DNA of 53,582 nucleotides, taken from positions 1-53,582 of the forward strand of contig CACOJO010000007.1 in assembly GCA_902627595.1 (NCBI GenBank), read 5' to 3'. Every line of letters begins with the position of its first letter. Position 1 is the stretch's first letter. The DNA is from an uncultured SAR86 cluster bacterium (GTDB taxonomy: Bacteria; Pseudomonadota; Gammaproteobacteria; Magnimaribacterales; AG-339-G14). Both the position numbers and the translations under genes were made by a program. Under the pieces are notes generated by a model. It was not told the DNA's origin. It made no database searches and saw only the letters and a list, made by a program, of their open reading frames with translations. Shown piece after piece: positions 30,001 to 39,062 of the stretch.

Positions 30001-31813
30001 ATCCTCCTGTGTAAAAATTTATTGCAGATTTAACAATTGGAGCAGCAACTTCACTTCCCGACTCACCATTTTCTATGATGACCGCTACAACTAGTTTTGG
30101 ATCTTCTACTGGCCCATAGCCTACAAAAAGAGCATGATCTCGTAGAGCGGGATTTTCACGAATTGCGTCGTATTCTTTACCAGGAAGAATACTTTTGATT
30201 TGTGCAGTACCAGTTTTTCCTGCAATAACAGCTGAATTGGCATCGAAAATTTTATGAGCTGTTCCATTTTTCGCAGAAATTACGTCGACTAGGGCTTGTT
30301 CCATTTTTTCCCAAGTTTTATCATCAGAAAGTTGGATTTCTGCTACTTTTTTTGGCTTAAAAGATTTTTCGTCTGCCGGCTGTATGAATTGAGGCTTATA
30401 AATTAATCCTTTGTTTGCGAGACCAGAATAAGCCATAGCTAATTGAAGTGGTGTGGCTAAAATATAACCCTGCCCTATTCCTAAATTTATTGTGTCGCCT
30501 TTGAACCAAAAATCTCCTTTGTAACCTAACTTCCATTTTTTATCTGGAAGAAGACCATTGGCCTCAAAGTCGGTAAGGCCTGTTTTTTTACCAAAGCCAA
30601 AACTGTCAAGCATTGGCCTTATCCCTGCTAATGTTAAGTCAAAAGCGATGGTATAAAAATATACGTCAGAGGACTCTGCAATTGCTTTCCTCATGTCTAC
30701 TCTTCCATGTCCATTCTCTTTCCAGCCGCGATAAGGCCTTGGATCTCCTTCGACATAAAATTTACCATCGTCTTTAATTTTTTTATCCCAACTGATTACT
30801 GTGTTTTCTATCGCAGCAAGGCCTACAAAAGGCTTTAGAGTTGAAGCAGGAGGGTATTGACCGGAAATAGCTCTGTTAAAAATTGGGCTTTCTTTATTTG
30901 AAAATAATTTTTCTACTTCGTCGGTATCCACAATTGAATTTAATATATTTGGATTGAAGGAGGGGGAGCTGATCAAAGCTCTAACCAAGCCGGTTTTTGG
31001 CTCTAAGGCTACTAATGCTCCTCTTCTGTTTTCAAAAAACTTAAAGAGATGATCTTGCAATTTTTGATCAATTGTTAAATAAACGTCTTTCCCGTCTTTT
31101 GCTCCCTGAGTATCTAAAATTCTTACTAATTTGCCTTTAACATCTCTTTCTTGAGTTTGAATGCCAGGTTTACCTCTCAAAATGTGGTCAAACTCTTTTT
31201 CAATGCCTGTTTTTCCAATTTGAGTATTTTGTATTTCTGCCAACAGCTTGTCTCTTTTGATCTCATCGGACGAAATATCTCCGACGTAACCTAATATATG
31301 AGCCAAAGTCTCCTCATGGAGAACATACCTTTTAAGTGTAGCTTTGACTTCAATGCCTGAAATTGACTCTAAGTTAACTTTGATTTTAGCAATCTGTTCT
31401 TCATTAAGAGCCTTCGCCAAAGGAAAAGAATCGTACTTCTTTACTTTTTTTACACCCCTCGAGAAGTTTTTTTCCAAAAGTTCATAAGGCATATCTAATA
31501 AATTAGATAGCGTTAAAATTGTTTTAGTAGAATCTTCAATGTAGGCGGGGGTGACGTAAAGATCTCTCTGGACTATATTTTCAGCTAATAAAACCCCTTT
31601 TCTATCATAAATGAAGCCTCTCACAGGATTAATAGATTTTTGATAAATCCTATTTGACTCAGCTATTGTTTGATACTTATCCCCTTGTAACAAAGTTAAA
31701 TTTAAAACTTGAAAAAGTGATATAGAAAAGAGAAAAATAAAAGGTGATAAAAAAAATAATGCCCTAGAATATTCTTCTCCTGTTTTGAATCTTTCTCTAG
31801 AAAAATTTTTCAT
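29987..31813 (-). CDS. mrdA: Penicillin-binding protein 2 (transpeptidase of elongation)
   Basis: A monofunctional transpeptidase that partners RodA. An N-terminal membrane helix (about residues 20-42) leads to a dimerisation domain with NPVRGFIYDRKG; the catalytic SxxK is STLK with Ser324, SSD stands in the SxN position, and IAGKTGTAQ is the KTG motif. At 608 residues it is near the usual size. It follows rsfS by one base; the rlmH gene often between them is absent here. Confidence 0.97.
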   Translation of the reverse strand: MKNFSRERFKTGEEYSRALFFLSPFIFLFSISLFQVLNLTLLQGDKYQTIAESNRIYQKSINPVRGFIYDRKGVLLAENIVQRDLYVTPAYIEDSTKTILTLSNLLDMPYELLEKNFSRGVKKVKKYDSFPLAKALNEEQIAKIKVNLESISGIEVKATLKRYVLHEETLAHILGYVGDISSDEIKRDKLLAEIQNTQIGKTGIEKEFDHILRGKPGIQTQERDVKGKLVRILDTQGAKDGKDVYLTIDQKLQDHLFKFFENRRGALVALEPKTGLVRALISSPSFNPNILNSIVDTDEVEKLFSNKESPIFNRAISGQYPPASTLKPFVGLAAIENTVISWDKKIKDDGKFYVEGDPRPYRGWKENGHGRVDMRKAIAESSDVYFYTIAFDLTLAGIRPMLDSFGFGKKTGLTDFEANGLLPDKKWKLGYKGDFWFKGDTINLGIGQGYILATPLQLAMAYSGLANKGLIYKPQFIQPADEKSFKPKKVAEIQLSDDKTWEKMEQALVDVISAKNGTAHKIFDANSAVIAGKTGTAQIKSILPGKEYDAIRENPALRDHALFVGYGPVEDPKLVVAVIIENGESGSEVAAPIVKSAINFYTGGFDAE

Positions 31814-31814
31814 T

Positions 31815-32141
31815 TCAATTCAAAGCTGGATCCCAAAGACTTTCCAAATCATATAATGCTCTTGAGTCCTTGGACATAATATTTATTACAAAATCTCCTA
31901 AGTCTAAAAGGATCCATTCACTAGAATTTTGGCCTTCAACCCCACTTATTGATATTTTATTACTTTTCAAATCTTCCAATAATTTATCTTTTATTGCCGA
32001 CATGTGGCGGGAAGAAGTCCCTGATGTTATGACTAAAAAATCTGTAAAACTATTTAATTTTGATAGATCTAAGAAAATTGTATTTTGTGCTTTTATCTCT
32101 TCTAAACTATTTTGAATAATTTTTTTTGATTTTTTGGGCAT
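31815..32141 (-). CDS. rsfS: Ribosome silencing factor RsfS
   Basis: Binds ribosomal protein uL14 and blocks subunit joining during starvation. The 108-residue protein has FLDLSKLNSFTDFLVITSGTSSRH and GVEGQNSSEWILLDLGDFVINIM, the core of the Iojap/RsfS family. Its ATG follows the nadD stop directly. Starvation control fits an oligotroph, but that link is inference. Confidence 0.94.
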   Translation of the reverse strand: MPKKSKKIIQNSLEEIKAQNTIFLDLSKLNSFTDFLVITSGTSSRHMSAIKDKLLEDLKSNKISISGVEGQNSSEWILLDLGDFVINIMSKDSRALYDLESLWDPALN

Positions 32142-32768
32142 TTAAATTTTATAAAGAGATTTGATTGAGATGTATTCCAATACTTGACCATCAACCATAT
32201 TTGTTAGGTCTTCATCATTCTTTAATTTCAGTCTAACATCTGAAGAGGATATATTTATCAAGTCGTTTTTTAAAATGAGAATTTTTCCATGACCAGAAAA
32301 AAAATCATCAAAATCAGGTGATATTTTACTTTCTAACTCCTTGTTAAGTCCCAAGCTAACATTCAATTTTCTTTCCAAGACTAAAAGCGAACACAAAGAC
32401 AAAATATTTTCCCAATTTTTCCAAGTCGTAAAGCTATATAAAGAATCCAAACCTATAATTAGAGATAGATGTTTTTCCGGATGAATATCTTTTAGGGACT
32501 TTAACGTCTCGTAAGTATAGGATTTGGTTTTATTTTTTAATTCAATATTATTCAGCTTAATATTTTTGATCTCTTTAAATGCTATTTCTAGCATCTTTAA
32601 ACGGTGCTTCTCGTTAGTTTGAATATCTTTGTTGTGCGGAGATGCATAGTTTGGAATGACTTGAATTTCATCAATAATTTTTAAATCACTGATGTATTTT
32701 AGAGATTGCGTGTGACCTTTATGAACTGGATCAAACGCTCCTCCAAAGATGCCCAATCTTTTTATCAT
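32142..32768 (-). CDS. nadD: Nicotinate-nucleotide adenylyltransferase
   Basis: Makes nicotinate adenine dinucleotide, the penultimate step of NAD synthesis. GIFGGAFDPVHKGH is the nucleotidyltransferase HxGH region, and ISSSDVR near the C-terminus is the ISST/SSxxR motif. The upstream TTG at 32771 would add one residue; the ATG at 32768 is preferred. It follows proA and precedes rsfS, an order shared with many proteobacteria. Confidence 0.95.
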   Translation of the reverse strand: MIKRLGIFGGAFDPVHKGHTQSLKYISDLKIIDEIQVIPNYASPHNKDIQTNEKHRLKMLEIAFKEIKNIKLNNIELKNKTKSYTYETLKSLKDIHPEKHLSLIIGLDSLYSFTTWKNWENILSLCSLLVLERKLNVSLGLNKELESKISPDFDDFFSGHGKILILKNDLINISSSDVRLKLKNDEDLTNMVDGQVLEYISIKSLYKI

Positions 32769-32771
32769 CAA

Positions 32772-34034
32772 TTAAGATCTAAGTTGTCCTTGGCCTTTAA
32801 TTACAAATTTCTGACTTGTTAAACCTTCCAGTCCAACAGGTCCTCTAGCATGCAACTTATCTGTGGATATTCCCACTTCAGCTCCAAGTCCATACTCAAA
32901 TCCATCTGCGTAACAAGTTGGCAGATTATGCATAACCGATGAAGAGTCTACTTCATTGAAAAAAGTTTCTACCGCCGACAAATTCTCAGAAACAATAGAG
33001 TCGGTGTGGCCAGAGCCATACATATTTATGTGCGAAATTGCTGATTGAAGATCTGTAACAACTTTCACAGAAAGAATTGGGGCAAGATACTCCGTAATCC
33101 AATCTTCATCTGAGGCAGATTTAACATCGATAATTTTTCTTGTTTTTTGACAGCCCCTTATTTCTACGCCCAACTTATCTAACTCGGCTTTAATCTCTGG
33201 TAAAACTTTTGCTGCTACTTCTTCTGAAGTTAACAAAGTCTCCATGGTTCCGCAGATTCCGTAACGATATGTTTTTGCATTTATGGATATTTCTAAAGCT
33301 TTTTTTAAATCAGCATCTTTATCGATGAAGACATGACACAAGCCTTCATAGTGTTTGAGCACAGGAATTTTGGCTTCATCAGAAACAACTTTAATTAAAC
33401 TTTTTCCGCCCCTAGGGATTAATAAATCAATATCTCCTTCCCGCTTAATCATTTCTCCTACAAGTTTCCTATCTTGATTTTTTATAAGCTGTATAGAATA
33501 TTTAGGCAATGATGCTTTATCCAAACCATCTTGCATGCACTCCTCAATTACAGCATTAGAATTTGCTGCTTCAGATCCTCCCCTTAAGATACAAGCATTA
33601 CCAGACTTCAAACATAATGCAGATGCGTCTGCTGTAACATTTGGCCGGGATTCATAAATAATCCCTATCACACCAAGAGGAACACGCATTTTTGATACTT
33701 CGAAACCAGATGGCGAAGTGTGGGGTTGATCGGTTTGACCTACTGGATCGTCTAAATTTATGACTTTATCTAATCCAGAAATCATTGAATCTATCCTTTT
33801 TTCATTCAACTCAAGTCGATCAACAAATGAATCTTGTAAGTCTTTCTGACTGGCTAATTCCATATCAATTGTATTTGCATCTATAAGCTTTGCTTTATTC
33901 TTTAACAAAAACTCAGCAGCATATTTTAGCGCGTCATTTTTTTTTGCTTTCGAAGATCTTCTTAACTCAATCTTTGCTTCTTGAGCTTGTTTGCAGATTA
34001 AATCTAACTCTGAAAGGGATGTTTTTGCACTCAT
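32772..34034 (-). CDS. proA: Gamma-glutamyl phosphate reductase
   Basis: Reduces gamma-glutamyl phosphate to the semialdehyde in proline synthesis. An aldehyde-dehydrogenase-fold enzyme of 420 residues with RVPLGVIGIIYESRPNVT and the catalytic cysteine in YRYGICGTMETLL. The C-terminal HARGPVGLEGLTSQKFVIKG is family-typical. proB is not adjacent. It heads the leftward block proA-nadD-rsfS-mrdA-rodA-mltB-dacA-dat. Confidence 0.97.
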   Translation of the reverse strand: MSAKTSLSELDLICKQAQEAKIELRRSSKAKKNDALKYAAEFLLKNKAKLIDANTIDMELASQKDLQDSFVDRLELNEKRIDSMISGLDKVINLDDPVGQTDQPHTSPSGFEVSKMRVPLGVIGIIYESRPNVTADASALCLKSGNACILRGGSEAANSNAVIEECMQDGLDKASLPKYSIQLIKNQDRKLVGEMIKREGDIDLLIPRGGKSLIKVVSDEAKIPVLKHYEGLCHVFIDKDADLKKALEISINAKTYRYGICGTMETLLTSEEVAAKVLPEIKAELDKLGVEIRGCQKTRKIIDVKSASDEDWITEYLAPILSVKVVTDLQSAISHINMYGSGHTDSIVSENLSAVETFFNEVDSSSVMHNLPTCYADGFEYGLGAEVGISTDKLHARGPVGLEGLTSQKFVIKGQGQLRS

Positions 34035-34069
34035 GTAATGTATTATTGCAATAATTTAATTATCTGCAT

Positions 34070-34669
34070 ATGTTCGATTCTATCCTTTCTTTTTTAGAAA
34101 CAAATCCTGATTGGGTAAATTGGACTATTTTTGCGTTGATTTTTGTTGAATCCCTGTTCATTGCAGGTTTGTTTACGCCTGCTACGTTAATTGTTCCTGG
34201 TGTTGGAGCGCTTGCAGCAACAGTTGGAATAAGTCCTTTTGAGATAACTTTTTACGCAACTATGGGAATGGTTACTGGAGATTCTGTCAGTTTTGGCTTG
34301 GGAATATTGGTTGGAAACAAACTTTATGATTGGGTGCCTAATAATTATCATGGTTATATAAAGCAGGCTCAAAATTTTATGGGAAAATATGGAATTTTAA
34401 GTGTTGCTCTAGGAAGGTTTTTTGGTCCTTTAAGATGTGTAGTACCCTTTACAGCAGGCTCTTTGGGTATGAATAAAAGAGTTTTTTTCCCGGTAACTAT
34501 TTTGTCTGCGCCAATATGGACTTCTTTGTATGTCTTAAGTGGCTACTTCTTAGGCGTTGCATTTATAGAATATTTTAATTACTTCTTAATTGGGTTCATT
34601 CTTGTCATATCAATTTATACCGTATATAAAGATCCAATGAATTTGAGGGAGGATAAAAAAAATGACTAA
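34070..34669 (+). CDS. DedA family membrane protein
   Basis: A 199-residue polytopic membrane protein of the DedA/VTT family, whose better-studied members act as lipid scramblases or undecaprenyl-phosphate translocases. Family motifs are FVESLFIAGLFTPATLIVPG, GDSVSFGLGILVG and the basic-acidic segment ALGRFFGPLRCVVPFTAGSL. It is divergent from proA (35 bases) and its end overlaps the next gene by eight bases, with that gene's GGAGG ribosome site inside its last codons. Confidence 0.9.
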   Translation: MFDSILSFLETNPDWVNWTIFALIFVESLFIAGLFTPATLIVPGVGALAATVGISPFEITFYATMGMVTGDSVSFGLGILVGNKLYDWVPNNYHGYIKQAQNFMGKYGILSVALGRFFGPLRCVVPFTAGSLGMNKRVFFPVTILSAPIWTSLYVLSGYFLGVAFIEYFNYFLIGFILVISIYTVYKDPMNLREDKKND

Positions 34670-35966
34670 AAGAGAAAGTAAAAATAAATTTTTATCTGGA
34701 AACTGGTATCCGGTAGAAGAAACGTCTACAACTGAATTAAAAATTACAGGTGAATTACCCAGAGAATTATCAGGTCTATTTCTCAGAAACGGACCAAATC
34801 CAAAAGAGCCAATAAATCATGAAAATTATCATCCTTTTTTTGGTGATGGCATGATTCATGGCATAAGAGTTGAAGATGGAAAGGCGCTTTGGTACAAGAA
34901 TAAATTTGTTACCTCGCCTTTTGGTTTTGGTCCAAATACTCACGTTCTTAAACATGGCGAAAAGATTTATGCTCTAGTCGAAGGAGGAGTATCTCCAGTA
35001 ATTATGGACTCTGAGATGAATTTTCTTGAAGAAGAGCCTTTTCCAGCAGCAGATAATAAAAGATTTACTGCCCATCCAAAAATTGATTCAGATACTGGTG
35101 AAATGCATGCCGTGAGTTACGATTTTGGTGAATACGTAAATGGATTAGGCCAAGTTCATTATGTAACTATAGATAGCAACGGCAAACTCATCAAAGATCA
35201 AATCATTGAAACACCAAGCAGACCAATGGTTCATGATTGTGCTATTACTAAAAATTATGTTCTTATTTTTGATCTGCCTGTAACGTTTAATCTTGGTAGA
35301 AGAGACAATGACAATAATCCTATTGGTGGAGATTATCCAGTAGTCTGGAACGACAGGCATACTTCCAGAGTAGGATTACAAAACAAGAAAACTGATGAAA
35401 TTATCTGGATAGAAGTAAATCCAGGGTTTTTATTTCACATAGTTAATTCGTATGAAAATGAAAATGGTCATGTTGTTCTAGATTTTTGTCGATATGAAAG
35501 ACTATTTGATTTTGACAATCCTCTTCCCATGGGACAAAAACCTTTTCTTACAAGATGGATTCTAGACCCAAAAACTAAAACATGTTCCGAACAAATGTTA
35601 GATGATAGACCTATGGAATTTTCCAGAGTTCATCCAGATTATGATGGCAAACAACATCGTTTTGGCTATTTGCTCAATGATGGAAGACTCAACAACTATT
35701 TCAAACATGATTTTGAAAAAAATGAAACTATCGCTCATGATTTTGGCGAAAGTTGCCAAGCTGCTGAGCCGGTTTTTGTCCCTAAGAAAAATGCTAAATC
35801 AGAAGATGATGGTTTTGTAGTTGGATTTGTTTTTGACAAAACAACTGATTTAAGTGATTTTGTCGTTTTGGATGCTCAGAATTTTTCAGATGCACCGCTA
35901 GCCAGAGTAACCTTGCCTCAAAGGGTACCTTTTGGATTTCACGGAAGTTGGATTAATTTAGATTAA
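34662..35966 (+). CDS. Carotenoid cleavage oxygenase (RPE65/lignostilbene dioxygenase family)
   Basis: A 434-residue non-haem iron enzyme that cleaves a double bond of carotenoids, apocarotenoids or stilbenes. All four iron-ligand histidines of the beta-propeller family are visible: His138 (TAHPKID), His191 (MVHDCAIT), His259 (LFHIVNS) and His427 (GFHGSW). PRELSGLFLRNGPNP is the N-terminal signature. It is translationally coupled to a DedA gene. In a marine proteorhodopsin organism a role in retinal or apocarotenoid supply is plausible, but the usual bacterial retinal enzyme (Blh) is from another family, so the substrate is open. Confidence 0.92.
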   Translation: MTKRESKNKFLSGNWYPVEETSTTELKITGELPRELSGLFLRNGPNPKEPINHENYHPFFGDGMIHGIRVEDGKALWYKNKFVTSPFGFGPNTHVLKHGEKIYALVEGGVSPVIMDSEMNFLEEEPFPAADNKRFTAHPKIDSDTGEMHAVSYDFGEYVNGLGQVHYVTIDSNGKLIKDQIIETPSRPMVHDCAITKNYVLIFDLPVTFNLGRRDNDNNPIGGDYPVVWNDRHTSRVGLQNKKTDEIIWIEVNPGFLFHIVNSYENENGHVVLDFCRYERLFDFDNPLPMGQKPFLTRWILDPKTKTCSEQMLDDRPMEFSRVHPDYDGKQHRFGYLLNDGRLNNYFKHDFEKNETIAHDFGESCQAAEPVFVPKKNAKSEDDGFVVGFVFDKTTDLSDFVVLDAQNFSDAPLARVTLPQRVPFGFHGSWINLD

Positions 35967-37306
35967 ATTCTTTCTAAGATGGCTTGATGGATGCCGTCAA
36001 ATGAACCATTAGATAAACAAATCAAGTGGGTATTGTCTAAATCTAAGCTAGAAAGCTTTCTCAAAAATTCTTGCGTAGTGGAACATGCTTCGATATTTTT
36101 ACTTCCGCTCTCTAGAGCAGAGATTTGTTTCTTATCTTTCGAAAAAATAAAGACTTGATCGGCTGAAGCAACGGCCTTTGGAATTTTTTTGTCATGATAT
36201 CCTGAAAGCATGGTATTGGACCGCATTTCCAAAAGGCAAATTATCTTCTCACTTCCAACTTTTTTTCTTAAGCCTTCCAGAGTGTATTTAATAGCAGTCG
36301 GATGGTGTGCGAAGTCGTCGTAAACTTTGACGCTGCTTTTATCCCCAACCAGATCCATTCTTCTTGTTACTCCCTTAAACTTCGAGAGTGACTCTGCAAT
36401 ATCTTTTGATTTCAAGCCTAAGGATTTACAAACCAGATAACTGGCTAATCCATTTTGCAGACTATGCTCACCAATAGACGACCAACTTATTGACGCTTTT
36501 TTCTTTTTGTCTTTAAAAATATCAAATTTAGAAGAATCTGCCGCAATTTTCTTGGCATGCCAGCCTCTGGCAAATTTGGTATTGAAGGGAAGGCTTTGAC
36601 TGTAAAAACCCATTTTCATAACATTTTTAATATTGATGTTATGCTCAGGAAAAATTAATGTTGATTTAGCAGACATCAATCTCAATAGGTGATGAAATTG
36701 CTTTTTTATATCACTTAAGCTGCTAAAAATATCAGCATGATCAAACTCAAGATTGTTGATTAGAAGGGTTTTAGGATGATAGTGAATAAATTTCGATCTT
36801 TTATCAAAAAAAGCAGTGTCATACTCGTCTGCCTCTATGACAAAAAACTCATGAGTTCCTAATGAAGCAGTCGCGTCTAAATCCTTCGCTCTTCCAGCAA
36901 TTAAGTAACCACAATCTACTCCGTTATCTAAAAGTACTTTTGTAACCATTGAGGAAACTGAGGTTTTACCATGAGTTCCGCTTATAGCTACCACATGTCT
37001 CTTAGCTAATAAGTATTTGGATAAAAACTCTGGGCCTGATATGAAGTCTATACCTTTATTAAGTATTTCTTCGATCATGGGATTACCACGCGCTATAACA
37101 TTTCCCACAACAACCAAATCAACATCTTTGGGTAAATTTTTGGGATTGTAACCTTCGTCAATCTTTATGCCATTGGAGAGTAAGACTTGGTCCATAGGAG
37201 GATATACATTTTCGTCACAGCCAGAAACTTTAATGCCTTTTTCTGCTGCCAACTGTGCAAGCCCGCCCATGAAAGTTCCGCAAATACCTAAAACATATAT
37301 TTTCAT
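35963..37306 (-). CDS. mpl: UDP-N-acetylmuramate:tripeptide ligase Mpl
   Basis: Recycles the tripeptide L-Ala-gamma-D-Glu-meso-DAP onto UDP-MurNAc. A Mur-ligase with KIYVLGICGTFMGGLAQLA, ATP loop AISGTHGKTSVSSMV, and EADEYDTAFFDKRSKFIHY, which separates Mpl from MurC. The ATG at 37306 gives the standard N-terminus; a GTG at 37330 would add eight unconserved residues. Its presence implies peptidoglycan turnover products are re-used, in line with MltB and DacA in this window. Confidence 0.95.
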   Translation of the reverse strand: MKIYVLGICGTFMGGLAQLAAEKGIKVSGCDENVYPPMDQVLLSNGIKIDEGYNPKNLPKDVDLVVVGNVIARGNPMIEEILNKGIDFISGPEFLSKYLLAKRHVVAISGTHGKTSVSSMVTKVLLDNGVDCGYLIAGRAKDLDATASLGTHEFFVIEADEYDTAFFDKRSKFIHYHPKTLLINNLEFDHADIFSSLSDIKKQFHHLLRLMSAKSTLIFPEHNINIKNVMKMGFYSQSLPFNTKFARGWHAKKIAADSSKFDIFKDKKKKASISWSSIGEHSLQNGLASYLVCKSLGLKSKDIAESLSKFKGVTRRMDLVGDKSSVKVYDDFAHHPTAIKYTLEGLRKKVGSEKIICLLEMRSNTMLSGYHDKKIPKAVASADQVFIFSKDKKQISALESGSKNIEACSTTQEFLRKLSSLDLDNTHLICLSNGSFDGIHQAILERI

Positions 37307-37358
37307 CTGATGATTATATCCTTTTCCCACAAAACGTTTTTTCAGTTATATTGCCTCA

Positions 37359-38603
37359 ATGACAAAAGTTAAAAACGCCTTCTATGCTCAATCAGGCGGA
37401 GTAACAGCTGTAATAAATGCATCTGCATGTGCCGTCATTGAGACTGTAAATAAATCGAAAAAAATTCACAAGGTGCTTGCTGGGGAGAATGGCATCCTTG
37501 GTGCTTTAAATGAAGAACTTATAGATACTTCAAAAGAAACTAAATCGAATATTGCAAAACTGAAACAAACTCCTGGCGGAGCATTTGGTTCTTGCAGATT
37601 TAAATTACAGGATCCAATAAAGCAAAAGAAAGAATACGAGAGATTGTTTGAAGTTTTTGCTGCGCATGATATTGAATATTTTTTTTATAACGGAGGAGGA
37701 GACAGCCAAGATACTACTTTTAAGGTATCTGAAATGGCAAAAAAACTAAAGTTTCCCTTGAAATGTATTGGGATACCGAAAACAGTTGATAATGATTTGC
37801 CTTTTACAGACTGCTCACCAGGCTTTGGGTCAGTTGCAAAATATATTGCTACTTCAACTCTAGAGGCTGGGCTTGATGTCAAAAGCATGGCTGAAACATC
37901 TACGAAAGTTTTTATTTTGGAAGTCATGGGGAGACATGCAGGTTGGATTGCAGCAGCATCTTGTCTAGCAGCAACTAAAGCAGGTGATCCACCACACATT
38001 ATTTTGCTTCCTGAGGTGCCTTTTAAGAAAACTAAATTTATTACTCAAGTCAAACAAACCGTTAAAGAACAAGGCTATTGTGTCATTGTCGCTTCAGAAG
38101 GTACCCAAACAAAAAATGGTAAGTTTTTAGCAGACTCGGGATTAACAGACGCTTTTGGTCATAAACAGCTTGGAGGAGTGGCGCCTGTTTTAGCTGGAAT
38201 GATTTCAAAGATTGGATTAAAAAATCATTGGGCGGTAGCAGATTATTTACAGCGCTCAGCAAGACACATAGCTTCAAAAACAGATCTTGATCAGGCTTAT
38301 GCTGTAGGAGAGCATGCGGTGAAACTAGCTATTGCTGGGAAGACTGCTGTAATGCCAATTATCAAAAGAACAAATAACTCGCCTTATAGATGGAAAATAG
38401 CAACTGCGCCTCTAAAAAATGTGGCTAATATTGAAAAAACTATGCCTAAAAAATTTATTTCTAAAAATGGTTTTGAAATTACTCAAGCAGGAAAAACATA
38501 TTTAAGGCCTCTTATAAAAGGAGAAGCGCCAATAAAATATGTAAATGGTCTTCCTGATGTTTCTGAACTAAAAAAAATAAAGATAAAAAAGAAATTAAAT
38601 TAA
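37359..38603 (+). CDS. pfp: Pyrophosphate-dependent 6-phosphofructokinase
   Basis: Interconverts fructose 6-phosphate and fructose 1,6-bisphosphate using PPi. FFYNGGGDSQDTTFK puts Asp115 where ATP enzymes have Gly, and IPKTVDND has Lys141 in place of Gly; these two changes mark the PPi-dependent type. QSGGVTAVINA starts the fold and MGRHAGWIAAAS lies in the sugar site. PPi use makes the step reversible. It is a single gene divergent from mpl. Confidence 0.9.
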   Translation: MTKVKNAFYAQSGGVTAVINASACAVIETVNKSKKIHKVLAGENGILGALNEELIDTSKETKSNIAKLKQTPGGAFGSCRFKLQDPIKQKKEYERLFEVFAAHDIEYFFYNGGGDSQDTTFKVSEMAKKLKFPLKCIGIPKTVDNDLPFTDCSPGFGSVAKYIATSTLEAGLDVKSMAETSTKVFILEVMGRHAGWIAAASCLAATKAGDPPHIILLPEVPFKKTKFITQVKQTVKEQGYCVIVASEGTQTKNGKFLADSGLTDAFGHKQLGGVAPVLAGMISKIGLKNHWAVADYLQRSARHIASKTDLDQAYAVGEHAVKLAIAGKTAVMPIIKRTNNSPYRWKIATAPLKNVANIEKTMPKKFISKNGFEITQAGKTYLRPLIKGEAPIKYVNGLPDVSELKKIKIKKKLN

Positions 38604-38623
38604 TTTATTTCTTTATCTTTTTT
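38571..38623. terminator. Bidirectional intrinsic terminator between PFK and thioesterase genes
   Basis: An AT-rich inverted repeat pairs 38581-38587 with 38612-38618 and 38591-38595 with 38607-38611; an A-tract (38571-38577) and a T-tract (38618-38623) flank it, so both strands end in U residues. Both stop codons fall inside the hairpin loop. Stem stability is low because of A-T content. Confidence 0.5.
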
Positions 38624-39021
38624 ACTATTCCAGAAAAACTAAAGACCATTTCTCCTTCGCATTCTATGTGACCCTGTCCAAAGGCGAGACTTTTTGTTTC
38701 TTTTGTAATGGTAGTAAATATTTCTACCAAGGAGCCAACCTTTGCAGGAGCTACAAATTCCGATCTAAAACTTATGGTTGCTGCGTAATTTTCTTTTGAT
38801 GCCATCGCAACAGAACACAAACAGTAATCTGCAATACTCATCAACATTCCCCCATGAGCAACTCCGCCAGAATTTCCGTTTTCAGGTCTTACCCAAAAAG
38901 CCATTATCAAATCTCCTGCTTCATTTCTTTTGTAAAACCCTTGACCAATATTTGCAATATGGTCTTCGGTTTGGTCAAGAGTTTCATAACCTTTAGGGGT
39001 AGAAAATTTTTTTGACGTCAT
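38605..39021 (-). CDS. PaaI-family hotdog thioesterase
   Basis: A 138-residue hotdog-fold acyl-CoA thioesterase. GGVAHGGMLMSIADYCLCSVAMA is the PaaI-type HGG motif on the central helix, followed by beta strands such as ATISFRSEFVAPAKVGSLVEI. Likely substrate is a short or aromatic acyl-CoA, not resolved by sequence. It is divergent from an acyl-CoA dehydrogenase with a 41-base gap, so a joint role in acyl-CoA turnover is likely. Confidence 0.88.
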   Translation of the reverse strand: MTSKKFSTPKGYETLDQTEDHIANIGQGFYKRNEAGDLIMAFWVRPENGNSGGVAHGGMLMSIADYCLCSVAMASKENYAATISFRSEFVAPAKVGSLVEIFTTITKETKSLAFGQGHIECEGEMVFSFSGIVKKIKK

Positions 39022-39062
39022 GATGATGATTTTAACTCAATGTGTATAATTATCCTTTCATT

